DNA of 64,000 nucleotides from RH-AL1 sp965249685 (GCA_965249685.1 CBDFMN010000003.1:992001-1056000); one strand, 5' to 3'. Numbered from the stretch's first letter, positions 8,050-16,285 are shown. Numbers and translations are program-made. Notes: generated by a model not told the origin, from the letters alone.

Positions 8050-9330
8050 ATGAGTGCGTCCCCTCCCTGGCTCGCCCAGGGCTACCCCCACGTCTGGCGT
8101 CCCTATGCGCAGATGAAGACCGCGCTGCCTCCGCTCCCGGTCGTCGCGACGCAAGGGACCCGCATCGTACTCGGCGACGGGCGCGAACTCGTCGATGGGA
8201 TCGCGAGCTGGTGGACGGCCTGCCACGGCTACAACAACCCGCACATACGCGAGGCCGTTGCCCAGCAGCTGGCGACCATGCCGCACGTGATGTTTGGCGG
8301 CCTGGCGCACGAACCCGCCTACCGCCTCGCCGCGCGCCTGGCCGCGCTGCTGCCGGGCGACCTCGAGCGCGTCTTCTTCTCGGACAGCGGCTCCGTCGCC
8401 GTCGAGGTCGCCATGAAGATGGCGATCCAACACGCGCTGAACCGGGGCGATCGCGAGCGGACGCGGATCGTCGCCTTCCGCGGCGGCTACCACGGAGACA
8501 CGCTGGCCACGATGGCGGTCTGCGACCCCGACGAGGGCATGCACGCGCTGTTTGCCGGCGCGCTGCCGCAGCAGATCATCGCGCCGCTGCCGGTCGACGA
8601 GGCCAGCTGCGCCGCCCTTGAGGCGATCCTCGCCCGCGAGGAAGGCCGCGTCGCCGCAATCCTCGTCGAGCCGCTCGTTCAGGGCGCGGGCGGAATGCTG
8701 TTCCACGAGCCTGCCGTGCTGGCGACGCTGCGGACGCTCGCCGATCGTCACGGTGCCCTGCTTGTCTTCGACGAGATCTTCACCGGCTTCGGCCGCGCCG
8801 GGGCGCTCTTCGCCTGCGAGGCGGCAGGCGTGATGCCGGATATCCTCACCCTGTCCAAAGCGCTGACCGGCGGCACGATGGCTCTGGCCGCCACCGTCGC
8901 CTCGAATCGGGTGTTCGAAGGGTTCTGGTCGGACGAGGCGGGCCACGCCCTGATGCACGGCCCGACTTTCATGGCCAACCCGCTCGCCTGCGCGGCGGCC
9001 AACGCTTCGCTCGACCTGTTCGAGACCGAGCCCCGGCTGGAGCAAGCCGCCGCGATCGGAACGCAAATGGAGGCCGGGCTGGCGCCCCTTCGTGACCGCC
9101 CCGGCATCAAGGACGTGCGCGTGCGGGGCGCGATCGGGGTGGTCGAGTTGGAGCGGATCGCCGACCTGGAACAGGCGCGAGCCCGGTTCGTCGCGGCCGG
9201 CGTGTGGGTGCGCCCATTCCGCAACATCCTCTATCTGACCCCGGCGCTGACGATCGGCGACGAGGACCTCGCGCGCCTCGTCGGAGCGGTGAGGCAGGTC
9301 GCGACCGAACTGGGGACCGAGAACCCGTGA
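8050..9330 (+). CDS. bioA: Adenosylmethionine-8-amino-7-oxononanoate aminotransferase
   Basis: BioA transfers the amino group of S-adenosylmethionine to 8-amino-7-oxononanoate using PLP. The 426-residue class-III aminotransferase begins with the BioA-typical HVWRPYAQMK and has GIASWWTACHGYNNP, FFSDSGSVAVEVAMKMA, the cofactor aspartate in LLVFDEIFTGFGR and the PLP lysine in LTLSKALTGG. With divergent bioF-bioD it covers three of the four late biotin steps; bioB is not in the window. The stop overlaps the next gene's GTG start (GTGA). Confidence 0.95.
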   Translation: MSASPPWLAQGYPHVWRPYAQMKTALPPLPVVATQGTRIVLGDGRELVDGIASWWTACHGYNNPHIREAVAQQLATMPHVMFGGLAHEPAYRLAARLAALLPGDLERVFFSDSGSVAVEVAMKMAIQHALNRGDRERTRIVAFRGGYHGDTLATMAVCDPDEGMHALFAGALPQQIIAPLPVDEASCAALEAILAREEGRVAAILVEPLVQGAGGMLFHEPAVLATLRTLADRHGALLVFDEIFTGFGRAGALFACEAAGVMPDILTLSKALTGGTMALAATVASNRVFEGFWSDEAGHALMHGPTFMANPLACAAANASLDLFETEPRLEQAAAIGTQMEAGLAPLRDRPGIKDVRVRGAIGVVELERIADLEQARARFVAAGVWVRPFRNILYLTPALTIGDEDLARLVGAVRQVATELGTENP

Positions 9331-9488
9331 ACACCCGCCCGAAGCGACCCAAGAAGGCCGACCTGCCCACCAAGGTTTGCGCCACCTGCGGGCGGCCTTT
9401 CACCTGGCGCAAGAAGTGGGAGAAGGTGTGGGACGAGGTCCGCTATTGCTCGGACCGCTGCCGGGCTAACAAGGCCGCGCCGCGCTGA
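9327..9488 (+). CDS. DUF2256-family small zinc-finger-like protein (53 aa)
   Basis: This small basic protein has two cysteine pairs, KVCATCGRPFTWRKKW and RYCSDRCRA, consistent with one structural zinc. This is the DUF2256 pattern. The start is GTG at 9327, overlapping the bioA stop as GTGA, with GGGGA upstream. No function has been proven for the family to my knowledge. The coupling to bioA is positional only and does not show a role in biotin synthesis. Confidence 0.8.
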   Translation: MNTRPKRPKKADLPTKVCATCGRPFTWRKKWEKVWDEVRYCSDRCRANKAAPR

Positions 9489-9673
9489 TGCCGCAACCGA
9501 TGCTGCCCAACGCGACGAGCAAGACGCGCTCGTGGCTGTAACGGCGGCAGCTATGTCCGGGCTGAGGAAGGCGGCGCGGGATCGAAGGCAGACACCCGAA
9601 GAACTCGCGTCGGCGTTGCTCGCCATCCTTGCCGCAGATCCAATTCTGCTCGCCAATGTCCTCGGAGACCAGC

Positions 9674-10045
9674 CTATATCAGGCCCCACACCTTTTCGAT
9701 TCGAGCGATCTCGTCCCGCAGATAGTCCCGGGGGAAGACCTTGGGTCCTTGGTAAAGATAGATTGCTTCCGAAAACAGCGGCTTCTTGAATTCTTCGGAA
9801 AGGTGCGGGTAAAGCGAATGGAACGCGGGATCATCCATAAACGGATACCGCGAAGACGCGAAACCGACGCGACCGACGTTTTCCATATCGATGAGCTTCC
9901 GCCACTCAGCAACGAGCTCTCGACGTTTTTGCCTTAGCTCTTTCCAGTACTCGAGCTTGTAGGTGAAATAGCCTGATGCGATGCTCCCGGTGAAGAACGA
10001 CCCTAGGGCCGTCCCGGCATATTTACCAATCTCAACCCAATCCAT
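9674..10045 (-). CDS. Orphan hypothetical membrane-anchored protein (123 aa), atypically low GC
   Basis: The protein starts MDWVEIGKYAGTALGSFFTG with one short hydrophobic, glycine-rich N-terminal segment. A charged helical region (KLEYWKELRQKRRELVAEWRKL) and a soluble C-terminal part ending RIEKVWGLI follow. I do not recognise it. GC is near 50 percent by eye, against about two thirds around it, and A/T-ending codons are common, which suggests recent acquisition. GGCGG precedes the ATG. It sits between the bioA unit and tRNA-Tyr. Confidence 0.65.
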   Translation of the reverse strand: MDWVEIGKYAGTALGSFFTGSIASGYFTYKLEYWKELRQKRRELVAEWRKLIDMENVGRVGFASSRYPFMDDPAFHSLYPHLSEEFKKPLFSEAIYLYQGPKVFPRDYLRDEIARIEKVWGLI

Positions 10046-10213
10046 CTTGCCGCCTCGAACGAACAGGCAACCTATGTCGCAGTCGTGTCGCGCGGATTTG
10101 CCGAGGCTGTTTGTAACTCATTGAAATCGCCCGGTGTCGATCTGCAACAAGCGCAACATGGTTCCTGCTGACGCTGCGCGTTTGAGAGACCGAAAAGATT
10201 AAAGAAATCAGAG

Positions 10214-10298
10214 TGGTGGGAGAGGAAGGACTCGAACCTTCGAAGGCGTAGCCAGCGGATTTACAGTCCGCCCCCTTTGCCGCTCGGGACACTCTCCC
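10214..10298 (-). tRNA. tRNA-Tyr (anticodon GTA)
   Basis: The minus strand reads GGGAGAGTGTCCCGAGCGGC, with anticodon stem GCGGA/TCCGC around CTGTAAA (anticodon GTA). It has a long variable arm as expected for a class II tRNA, the T arm GGTTCGAGTCC, and an encoded CCA at 10214-10216. Confidence 0.96.
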
Positions 10299-10453
10299 AC
10301 GCCACCGTCCCGAAGAGCCGCGTGGTGCCGCGCTTATGAGTAGGCAGCCCGCCTCTGTCAACCCGCCACGCCACGACCGGCTGCCGCCGTCGGCGCAAAT
10401 TGCGGGACAGCTCCGACCATGCCAAAGCTGTACGCCCCTCGCCAGGTCTCCCA

Positions 10454-11308
10454 GTGACGAAAACGCCCCGTCCCGCCAAGAAAGTCCCGTCAGCGCATCC
10501 GCCGCACCGGCACGGTGGTCGCTCGCTCGCGGCGCCGCACGAGCCGAAGCGGTCAGACAACAGACTAGCGCCACCACCTGCCCCGGAACGCGGCGGAAGC
10601 CTCGTCTACGGCTTCCACGCGGCGCGGGCGACGCTGAACGGTGGACGGCGACGCGTCCTCGCCGTCCACGCCACGGAGGCCGCAGCGGCCCGGCTCGCGC
10701 CAGACCTCGCCGCAGCCGGTGTCGCGGCGCGCGTCGTCACGGCCGAGGACCTGGCGCGACGGCTCGGCCCACAGGCGGTTCACCAGGGGGTGCTGGTGGA
10801 AGCCGGCCCTGTCGAGACGATCGACCTCGCCGACATCGTGCAGCAAAGCGGTATCGTCCTGGTGCTCGACCAGATTACCGACCCGCACAACGTCGGGGCG
10901 ATCCTGCGCACGGCCGCCGCCTTCGCCGTCGACGCGCTCGTCGTAACGGCGCGCCACACGCCCGAGTTATCCGGCGTCGTCGCCAAGGTCGCCTCCGGGG
11001 GCCTGGACCACGTGCCGGTCGCGGAGGTCACCAACCTCGCCCGCGCGCTCGAAGAACTGGGGGAGAGCGGCTACTTGCGGATCGGCCTCGATTCGGACGG
11101 TGCAGCCACCCTCGGCGCGGTGGAGTTGCGCCGCCCCGTGGCGCTGGTCCTCGGCGCCGAGGACAAGGGATTGCGCCGGCTGACCCGCGAGAACTGCGAT
11201 GTGTTGGCTCGCCTCGACATGCCCGGCGCGATCAAGAGCCTCAACGTCTCGAACGCCTGCGCCGTGGCACTGGCGCTGACGAGCGCGCGGATGACCCAAG
11301 CGGACTGA
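10454..11308 (+). CDS. rlmB: 23S rRNA (guanosine-2'-O)-methyltransferase, RlmB/TrmH (SPOUT) family
   Basis: The enzyme should 2'-O-methylate a guanosine in 23S rRNA using S-adenosylmethionine. The 284-residue protein has a basic N-terminal tail, the substrate-binding domain beginning LVYGFHAARATL, and the SPOUT catalytic core with LDQITDPHNVGAILRTA, LVLGAEDKGLRRLTRENCD and LDMPGAIKSLNVSNA, the trefoil-knot motif. I chose the GTG at 10454 (VTKTPRPAKK); an in-frame start at 10400 would overlap the control region. It runs divergently from tRNA-Tyr. Confidence 0.9.
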   Translation: MTKTPRPAKKVPSAHPPHRHGGRSLAAPHEPKRSDNRLAPPPAPERGGSLVYGFHAARATLNGGRRRVLAVHATEAAAARLAPDLAAAGVAARVVTAEDLARRLGPQAVHQGVLVEAGPVETIDLADIVQQSGIVLVLDQITDPHNVGAILRTAAAFAVDALVVTARHTPELSGVVAKVASGGLDHVPVAEVTNLARALEELGESGYLRIGLDSDGAATLGAVELRRPVALVLGAEDKGLRRLTRENCDVLARLDMPGAIKSLNVSNACAVALALTSARMTQAD

Positions 11309-11363
11309 GGCCGCGGAGCCGCCTTGCAGGACGCCATTTCTAGACGAAGGTCGCAGTGACGCG

Positions 11364-11378
11364 GGGGGCGAGGCCCCC
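11364..11378. other. GC-rich hairpin between rlmB and the MHS transporter gene
   Basis: GGGGGC (11364-11369), loop GAG, GCCCCC (11373-11378) form a perfect short hairpin. No T-tract follows on the plus strand, so it is at best a weak or Rho-assisted terminator for rlmB, or an element in the leader of the transporter gene. Confidence 0.35.
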
Positions 11379-11484
11379 TAATGTTGCCCCCTGGGACGCG
11401 CCTGACGAGGCGGGTGTCAAACGGAGCCGCGGGCCGACCGGCCGGCGGTTCGCAAGAAACGTGAACCTGAGACTGGGAAACAGG

Positions 11485-13182
11485 ATGAGTGTCGCAACTT
11501 TAGACAGGCCGATCGAAGCCGCCCGACCGATGACCGGCGCCGAAAAGAAGGTCATCCTCGCGTCGTCGCTTGGGACGGTCTTCGAATGGTATGACTTCTA
11601 CCTGTACGGGTCTCTCGCGACGATCATCGGCGCGCAGTTCTTCAGCGCCTTCCCCAAGGCGACGGCCGATATCTTCGCGCTCCTCGCCTTCGCGGCCGGC
11701 TTTCTGGTACGCCCCTTCGGCGCCTTGGTGTTTGGCCGTATCGGCGACCTCGTCGGTCGCAAATACACCTTCCTCATCACCATCCTGATCATGGGCGGCT
11801 CGACGTTCATCGTCGGCCTTCTCCCGGGCTACAGCCAGATCGGGGTTGCCGCACCGATCATCCTCATCATCGCGCGATTGCTGCAGGGCCTCGCCCTGGG
11901 TGGCGAATACGGGGGGGCCGCGACCTACGTGGCGGAACACGCGCCCAACGGGCGTCGCGGGTTCTACACGTCCTGGATCCAGACGACTGCAACACTCGGC
12001 CTGTTCCTGTCGCTGCTGGTCATCCTCGTCACGCGCACGATGACGGGCGAGCCGGCCTTCGCGGACTGGAGCTGGAGGGTGCCGTTCCTGCTCTCGGTGA
12101 TCCTGCTGGGCGTGTCGTTGTGGATCCGCCTGCAACTCAGCGAATCGCCGGCCTTCGTCAAGATGAAGGCCGAGGGCACCGGCTCCAAAGCGCCGCTTTC
12201 GGAGGCGTTCGGCAATTGGCGCAACGGGCGCATCGCGCTGCTCGCGCTGCTCGGCCTCACCATGGGCCAAGGTGTGGTGTGGTACACCGGGCAGTTCTAC
12301 GCGCTGTTCTTCCTGCAATCGATTCTCAAGGTCGACGGCTACACCGCCAACCTGCTGATCGCCTGGTCGCTGATCCTGGGCGCCGGCTTCTTCGTGTTCT
12401 TCGGTTGGCTGTCGGATAAAATCGGCCGCAAGCCGATCATCCTGGCCGGCTGCCTTATCGCCGCCGTAACCTATTTTCCAATCTTCAAGACCTTGACGAG
12501 CACGGCCAACCCGACGCTCGAACACGCCTTGGCGAACGTGAAGGTGACGGTCAGCGCCGACCCCAAAGATTGCGGCGACCTCTTCAACCCCGTCGGTACG
12601 CGGGTGTTCACCTCGTCCTGCGATCTCGCCCGCTCGCTTCTGACGCGCAACTCGGTGCGATACACGACGGAGGCAGGTGCGGCCGGCGAAGCCGCCAAAA
12701 TTCGCGTCGGCGGAGGCGAGATCGCCTCCTACGACGCCACCAAGGTACCAGACGCCAAAGCCGCCAACGCCGCCCTGGCAAAGGAGACGACCGCGGCCCT
12801 TACGGCGGCAGGCTACCCCAAGGCCAACGACCCGAACGTCGTGAAAATGGCGCATCCGTTCGACATCTTCAGGACGCAGGTAGCGACGGTGATCGGGCTG
12901 CTCTTCGTCCTCGTCCTCTACGTGACGATGGTCTACGGGCCGATCGCGGCGGCGCTGGTGGAACTCTTCCCGACGCGGATCCGGTACTCCGGCATGTCCC
13001 TGCCCTACCATATCGGCAACGGATGGTTCGGCGGCCTGTTGCCGGCGACAGCCTTCGCGATCGTCGCCTGGAGCGGCGATATCTACGCTGGCCTTTGGTA
13101 CCCGATCATCTTCGCCTCGATCACCGTCGTAGTGGGCACTCTGTTCATTCCAGAGACCAAGGACCGCAGCCTCGACATGTGA
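11485..13182 (+). CDS. MHS-family (metabolite:H+ symporter) MFS transporter
   Basis: This 565-residue inner-membrane transporter has 12 likely TM segments. The MHS hallmark GTVFEWYDFYLYGSL follows the N-terminus, then FLVRPFGALVFGRIGDLVGRK, LLQGLALGGEYGGAATYVAEHAP and, in the second half, WLSDKIGRKPII. Relatives include ProP, KgtP and ShiA, so the substrate is probably an organic acid or osmolyte but cannot be named. A hydrophilic insert of about 120 residues (about 336-458, with two cysteines) separates two late TM segments. The ATG at 11485 has an AGG upstream. A bidirectional terminator lies beyond the stop. Confidence 0.88.
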   Translation: MSVATLDRPIEAARPMTGAEKKVILASSLGTVFEWYDFYLYGSLATIIGAQFFSAFPKATADIFALLAFAAGFLVRPFGALVFGRIGDLVGRKYTFLITILIMGGSTFIVGLLPGYSQIGVAAPIILIIARLLQGLALGGEYGGAATYVAEHAPNGRRGFYTSWIQTTATLGLFLSLLVILVTRTMTGEPAFADWSWRVPFLLSVILLGVSLWIRLQLSESPAFVKMKAEGTGSKAPLSEAFGNWRNGRIALLALLGLTMGQGVVWYTGQFYALFFLQSILKVDGYTANLLIAWSLILGAGFFVFFGWLSDKIGRKPIILAGCLIAAVTYFPIFKTLTSTANPTLEHALANVKVTVSADPKDCGDLFNPVGTRVFTSSCDLARSLLTRNSVRYTTEAGAAGEAAKIRVGGGEIASYDATKVPDAKAANAALAKETTAALTAAGYPKANDPNVVKMAHPFDIFRTQVATVIGLLFVLVLYVTMVYGPIAAALVELFPTRIRYSGMSLPYHIGNGWFGGLLPATAFAIVAWSGDIYAGLWYPIIFASITVVVGTLFIPETKDRSLDM

Positions 13183-13271
13183 ACGCCAGGCGAGGGTACG
13201 AGGAGTTCGCGGGGCGTTAACCAACGCTCCGCGTCGTTTTCCTTTTTGGCGTGAAGCCGCTTGCCGGCAAC

Positions 13272-13298
13272 AAAAAAGCCCCGCTGAGCGGGGCTTTT
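13272..13298. terminator. Bidirectional rho-independent terminator
   Basis: AAAAAAGCCCCGC (13272-13284), loop TGA, GCGGGGCTTTT (13288-13298) is a strong GC hairpin with an A-tract on one side and a T-tract on the other. It lies between the convergent transporter gene and the small gene at 13317-13619 and can serve both. Confidence 0.93.
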
Positions 13299-13316
13299 CT
13301 TCTCCGACGTGCTTTG

Positions 13317-13619
13317 TTAGTCGCAAACGCGACCGTAACGATCGAGGTAGAGCCCCTCGTAATCATCCCAGTGGCAGCGACGCGGCGGAGGCGCATAATA
13401 AGCGGGAGCCGGCGGAGCGTAATAGACCGGCGGCGGAGGCGCGTAGGCACCCGCAGCGGCGCTACCCGCGAGAAGGCCAAGAGCCGTGCCACCGATCACG
13501 CCCGCGGCAATGGCACCCCCATCCCGAGCGGACGACGGCGTCGCCGTTCCGGCCATGGCCGCAACGCTCAAACCCAACACCAGGCCGGTCTTCACCAGCG
13601 TTCCAGCTTTCTGCAGCAC
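13317..13619 (-). CDS. Small secreted glycine-rich protein with YYAPP repeats (100 aa)
   Basis: A signal peptide (MLQKAGTLVKTGLVLGLSVAAMAG...) is followed by a glycine/alanine-rich stretch (GGAIAAGVIGGTALGLLAG) that resembles a glycine-zipper membrane segment. Three YYAPP-type repeats and a short C-terminal domain with two cysteines (RRCHWDDYEG, RVCD) complete it. Proteins of this plan are common in the Hyphomicrobiales cell envelope; function is not known. It is convergent with the MHS transporter across a shared terminator. Confidence 0.75.
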   Translation of the reverse strand: MLQKAGTLVKTGLVLGLSVAAMAGTATPSSARDGGAIAAGVIGGTALGLLAGSAAAGAYAPPPPVYYAPPAPAYYAPPPRRCHWDDYEGLYLDRYGRVCD

Positions 13620-13779
13620 GTTCCCCTCCCAAAGTTCCGTTATGGCGATACGAGACGAGCGGACCAGACTGTCCCGATCACGCTTTCAGGCCGTATTGCC
13701 AGACTGCGGCGAGGTTAAGACCGAGTCCTTAAAGGGCCGTTGCATCGGGGCGCAACGGCTGCTAGCTCGATGTAGGCAG

Positions 13780-13855
13780 GCCGGTTTAGCTCAGTTGGTA
13801 GAGCAACTGATTTGTAATCAGTAGGTCGAGGGTTCGATTCCTTCAACCGGCACCA
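13780..13855 (+). tRNA. tRNA-Thr (anticodon TGT)
   Basis: GCCGGTTTAGCTCAGTTGG begins a standard cloverleaf with anticodon stem ACTGA/TCAGT around TTTGTAA (anticodon TGT), T arm GGTTCGATTCC, acceptor GCCGGTT/AACCGGC, and an encoded CCA at 13853-13855. Confidence 0.97.
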
Positions 13856-14210
13856 TACCCCAGCTTACTCTTATCGCTGCTATCGCTGCGGTTCGCCTTA
13901 CCTCTTGGGCGTGCACCCTACAGGCGCAGCCGAGAGCCTGCAGTTTTGCTCCACTATCCCCAGCGCTTTCCATTCGTACGCAACTATATGCACCCATGTA
14001 CAAAATGCGCGCGCAACATGTACAAAATGCGCGCGCAACGATTGCAAGTAACGCAAAAAAGAGGCGAGTCCCTTCTTCTTCAACGCTGTCGCTGCTAGAC
14101 TTGTCGCGAGTGAGGACTATTGGCCATTGATTACGCTCTCGCCCTCTAGTGGCAGGTGGTCGATCAATTCCTTCGCGATCTAATTGGCCATGGTGTTTAA
14201 GGGTCACTGC
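13856..14210. other. Intergenic region after tRNA-Thr, no gene seen, contains a tandem repeat
   Basis: This 355-bp stretch has lower GC than its surroundings and no convincing coding frame. A leftward frame across it ends inside the tRNA and reads VEGIEPSTY, a well-known false translation of a tRNA. It holds the 22-bp tandem repeat described separately and would contain the promoter of the XRE-type gene. Confidence 0.6.
13995..14038. repeat. Perfect 22-bp tandem direct repeat, two copies, with internal palindromes
   Basis: The unit CATGTACAAAATGCGCGCGC plus AA occurs twice back to back (13995-14016 and 14017-14038) with no mismatch. Each unit contains the palindromes TGTACA and TGCGCGCGCA, so the array presents two identical pairs of dyad sites about two helical turns apart. 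It lies 172 bp before the XRE gene and may be its operator, which is inference. Confidence 0.8.
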
Positions 14211-14453
14211 ATGACGGTTCTATCCGCTCCTCAATGTCGGGCTGCTCGCGCTCTGCTTGGCTGGTCGCAGGACGACCTCGCCAACGCGTCCGGCGTCGCA
14301 AAGGCGACGATCGCCTATTTCGAGACGGAGAAGCGCCAGCCCTATGAGAAGACGCTGGCGGACTTGAGACGCGTCCTGGAGAAGCATGGGGTGACCTTCA
14401 TCGACATGAATGGCGGGGGTGCCGGCGTCCGGTTGCGCGACCGCAAGGAGTAG
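14211..14453 (+). CDS. XRE-type helix-turn-helix transcriptional regulator (80 aa)
   Basis: The protein is almost only a DNA-binding domain. RAARALLGWSQDDLANASGVAKATIAYFE (about residues 10-38) is a clear HTH_3/Cro-like helix-turn-helix, followed by helix TLADLRRVLEKHGVTFI and a short tail. I chose the ATG at 14211 with AAGGG upstream; an ATG at 14190 is in frame. Such small XRE proteins often come with mobile or toxin-antitoxin modules, but no partner toxin is visible. The next gene begins 88 bp downstream on the same strand. Confidence 0.85.
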   Translation: MTVLSAPQCRAARALLGWSQDDLANASGVAKATIAYFETEKRQPYEKTLADLRRVLEKHGVTFIDMNGGGAGVRLRDRKE

Positions 14454-14541
14454 ACTTGGGCGCCACAGCCGGCCCTTGCTCTATCCGGCGATTGCGGGAA
14501 GGGTATGAAGCGAAACCGGGCTACAGCGGAAAGGATGATCC

Positions 14542-14757
14542 ATGGCTTGGAGATCGCGGGCGAGGCCGAGGTCGCGTGGATGGCCGTTCCGCACGAAGCA
14601 GCCGCACCACATCACGTTTCTGGCTGCGTTCTGCCTCGCCATACTCGGAATACTGGGAACACGCATCCACATCGACTACGTCTCGCCCAACGCGTTCTGG
14701 TTCGTCCTCGCCGCCTACGTCCTCCTCGCCTTGGCGACCGTCGTCGACGGTCTCTGA
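14542..14757 (+). CDS. Small membrane protein, two predicted TM segments (71 aa)
   Basis: A basic N-terminal tail (MAWRSRARPRSRGW) precedes two hydrophobic helices, around residues 25-42 (ITFLAAFCLAILGILGT) and 50-70 (AFWFVLAAYVLLALATVVDG). AAGGA lies just before the ATG at 14542, supporting expression. I recognise no family. It follows the XRE gene on the same strand and may be cotranscribed with it. Confidence 0.6.
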   Translation: MAWRSRARPRSRGWPFRTKQPHHITFLAAFCLAILGILGTRIHIDYVSPNAFWFVLAAYVLLALATVVDGL

Positions 14758-14814
14758 CCCCATGGCAAAGGCTGGGGACAGGCTCGCGGAGGCGAACGTC
14801 CGCCTTTGAAGGCG

Positions 14815-15066
14815 CTATTTCGGCTTCGTCGGAGAGGTCGTCCCCGGCGCGGCGCCGACCGTTCCAGGCGACGCGTTGGTCGTCCCGCCCTGCTGCTGCT
14901 TCACGCCTTCGGGATCGGTGGCAACGCCATTGCTCGACACGTTCCCCATCGCTCCGGTGGTGCCGGGCGACATCTGTTTGGGGTCGTCCGACTTGTTCAT
15001 CGATTGGGCCGACGCTGCGCCAGCCACCAGAATTACGGCCGCAGCCGCAGTTGCAAAGGCCTTCAT
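14815..15066 (-). CDS. Small secreted low-complexity protein (83 aa)
   Basis: A signal peptide MKAFATAAAAVILVAGAASA is followed by a hydrophilic mature part rich in Gly, Thr, Ser, Pro and Asn (for example KQMSPGTTGAMGNVSSNG), ending in Lys. GGAGGAAG precedes the ATG at 15066; a longer in-frame start is less likely. Periplasmic, probably disordered. Proteins of this style are common in Methylobacteriaceae-like genomes, but the function is unknown. Confidence 0.7.
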   Translation of the reverse strand: MKAFATAAAAVILVAGAASAQSMNKSDDPKQMSPGTTGAMGNVSSNGVATDPEGVKQQQGGTTNASPGTVGAAPGTTSPTKPK

Positions 15067-15185
15067 CCGCTTCCTCCGATTTTTGGTGGGCACGCCCGCG
15101 TACCATCCAAACAACCGAGGGGCGCTCGTCGCGTTCCGCGCGACCGACAGGCCATAAGGCCGAGTGCGGCGCAGGGCGGACCCGC

Positions 15186-16145
15186 TCAGCGCGAAAGGCG
15201 CCAGGCGACGAATCGCTCGATACCTTCTTGAAGGTCGACCTTGGGAGCGTAGCCCGTCAGCGCGGCGAGCCGGTCGATGTTTGCGAAGGTGCAGCGCACG
15301 TCGCCAGGCTGCATCGGCCTCATGACCTTCTTCGCTTCGCGGCCGAGGGCGCGCTCAAGCGTGGCGATCATGTCGAGCAGCCCGACCGGGCGGTTGTCTC
15401 CCACGTTGAGGATGCGGTTTTCGCCGGCAACCGGCGGCCGGTCCAAGGTGCCGACCACCCCATCGACGATGTCGTCGATATAGGTGAAGTCACGGGCCAT
15501 CTGCCCGTCCCCGAAGACTTCGATGGGCTGGCCGGCCAGGATCTTCTCGGTGAAGGAGAAGTAGGCCATATCCGGCCTGCCCCAGGGGCCGTAGACGGTG
15601 AAGAAACGCAGCCCCGACTGCGGCAGGCCGAACAGCGTGGCATACGACGTACTCATCAACTCGCCCGCCCGCTTGGTTGCGGCGTAGAGCGACACGGGCG
15701 CATCGACAGGGTCGTCCTCTCGGAAGGCGGTGTCGAGCGGGCGCTGGCCGTAGACGGAACTGGAGGAGGCGTAGACCAGGTGCTCGAAGCCGGGCGCATG
15801 GCGGCAGGCCTCCAGCACGGCCAAGTGTCCCGCGAGGTTCGAGCGCTGGTAGGCGAAAGGGTGCTCGATGGAGTACCGCACGCCGGCCTGCGCCGCGAGG
15901 TGGACGACGCGCCGGCACCCGATCTCGGCGACGAGAGCCTCGACCAGGCCGGCCTCGGCGATGTCGCCTTCCACCATCCTGAAGCGCGGCTGTGCCGCCA
16001 GGGTGGCCACGCGCGCCGCCTTCAAGGCCGGGTCGTAATAGGCGTTGAAGTTATCGAGGCCGACCACGTCGTCGCCCCGCGCCAGAAGGCGCTCGCAGAC
16101 GGCCCGCCCGATAAAGCCGGCAGCTCCCGTCACCAGCACGATCAT
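15186..16145 (-). CDS. lspL: UDP-glucuronate 4-epimerase (LspL/CapI-like, SDR family)
   Basis: The enzyme should convert UDP-glucuronate to UDP-galacturonate for lipopolysaccharide or exopolysaccharide. The 319-residue extended SDR has the NAD-binding GAAGFIG near the start, DNFNAYYDPALK and AQAGVRYSIEHP, which are characteristic of this epimerase, the catalytic Tyr-Lys pair in SLYAATKRAGE, and FTVYGPWGRPDMA. GAGG precedes the ATG at 16145. It lies downstream of the ExoR-like gene on the same strand, a plausible polysaccharide context. Confidence 0.88.
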   Translation of the reverse strand: MIVLVTGAAGFIGRAVCERLLARGDDVVGLDNFNAYYDPALKAARVATLAAQPRFRMVEGDIAEAGLVEALVAEIGCRRVVHLAAQAGVRYSIEHPFAYQRSNLAGHLAVLEACRHAPGFEHLVYASSSSVYGQRPLDTAFREDDPVDAPVSLYAATKRAGELMSTSYATLFGLPQSGLRFFTVYGPWGRPDMAYFSFTEKILAGQPIEVFGDGQMARDFTYIDDIVDGVVGTLDRPPVAGENRILNVGDNRPVGLLDMIATLERALGREAKKVMRPMQPGDVRCTFANIDRLAALTGYAPKVDLQEGIERFVAWRLSR

Positions 16146-16285
16146 GGCGGACCTCTCCTTCGACAATCCCGTCGCGCACCGCCGACGAGACCGAATCGCC
16201 GGCGGAGACTACGCGGGCGCAGGCCGGACCCGCAAACCAACCCATGCCGGCGGTTCGTCAGACGCACGCTCGCGCGGGTGCGTCG

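Noticed and set aside
11500..13326. Leftward 608-codon frame antisense to the MHS transporter
   Set aside because: Pure antisense shadow, crosses the bidirectional terminator at 13272-13298.
13818..14207. Leftward 129-codon frame across tRNA-Thr ending VEGIEPSTY
   Set aside because: The end is a translated tRNA-Thr antisense, a well-known annotation artefact; the rest has no protein features.
13780..14757. tRNA-Thr followed by repeat, XRE gene and small membrane gene as an integrated element
   Set aside because: No integrase and no duplicated tRNA 3' end (attachment-site repeat) was seen downstream, so an integrative element cannot be claimed.
14211..14757. XRE gene plus small membrane protein as a toxin-antitoxin pair
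   Set aside because: The second protein has two ordinary TM helices and no known toxin motif; an 88-bp gap separates the genes.
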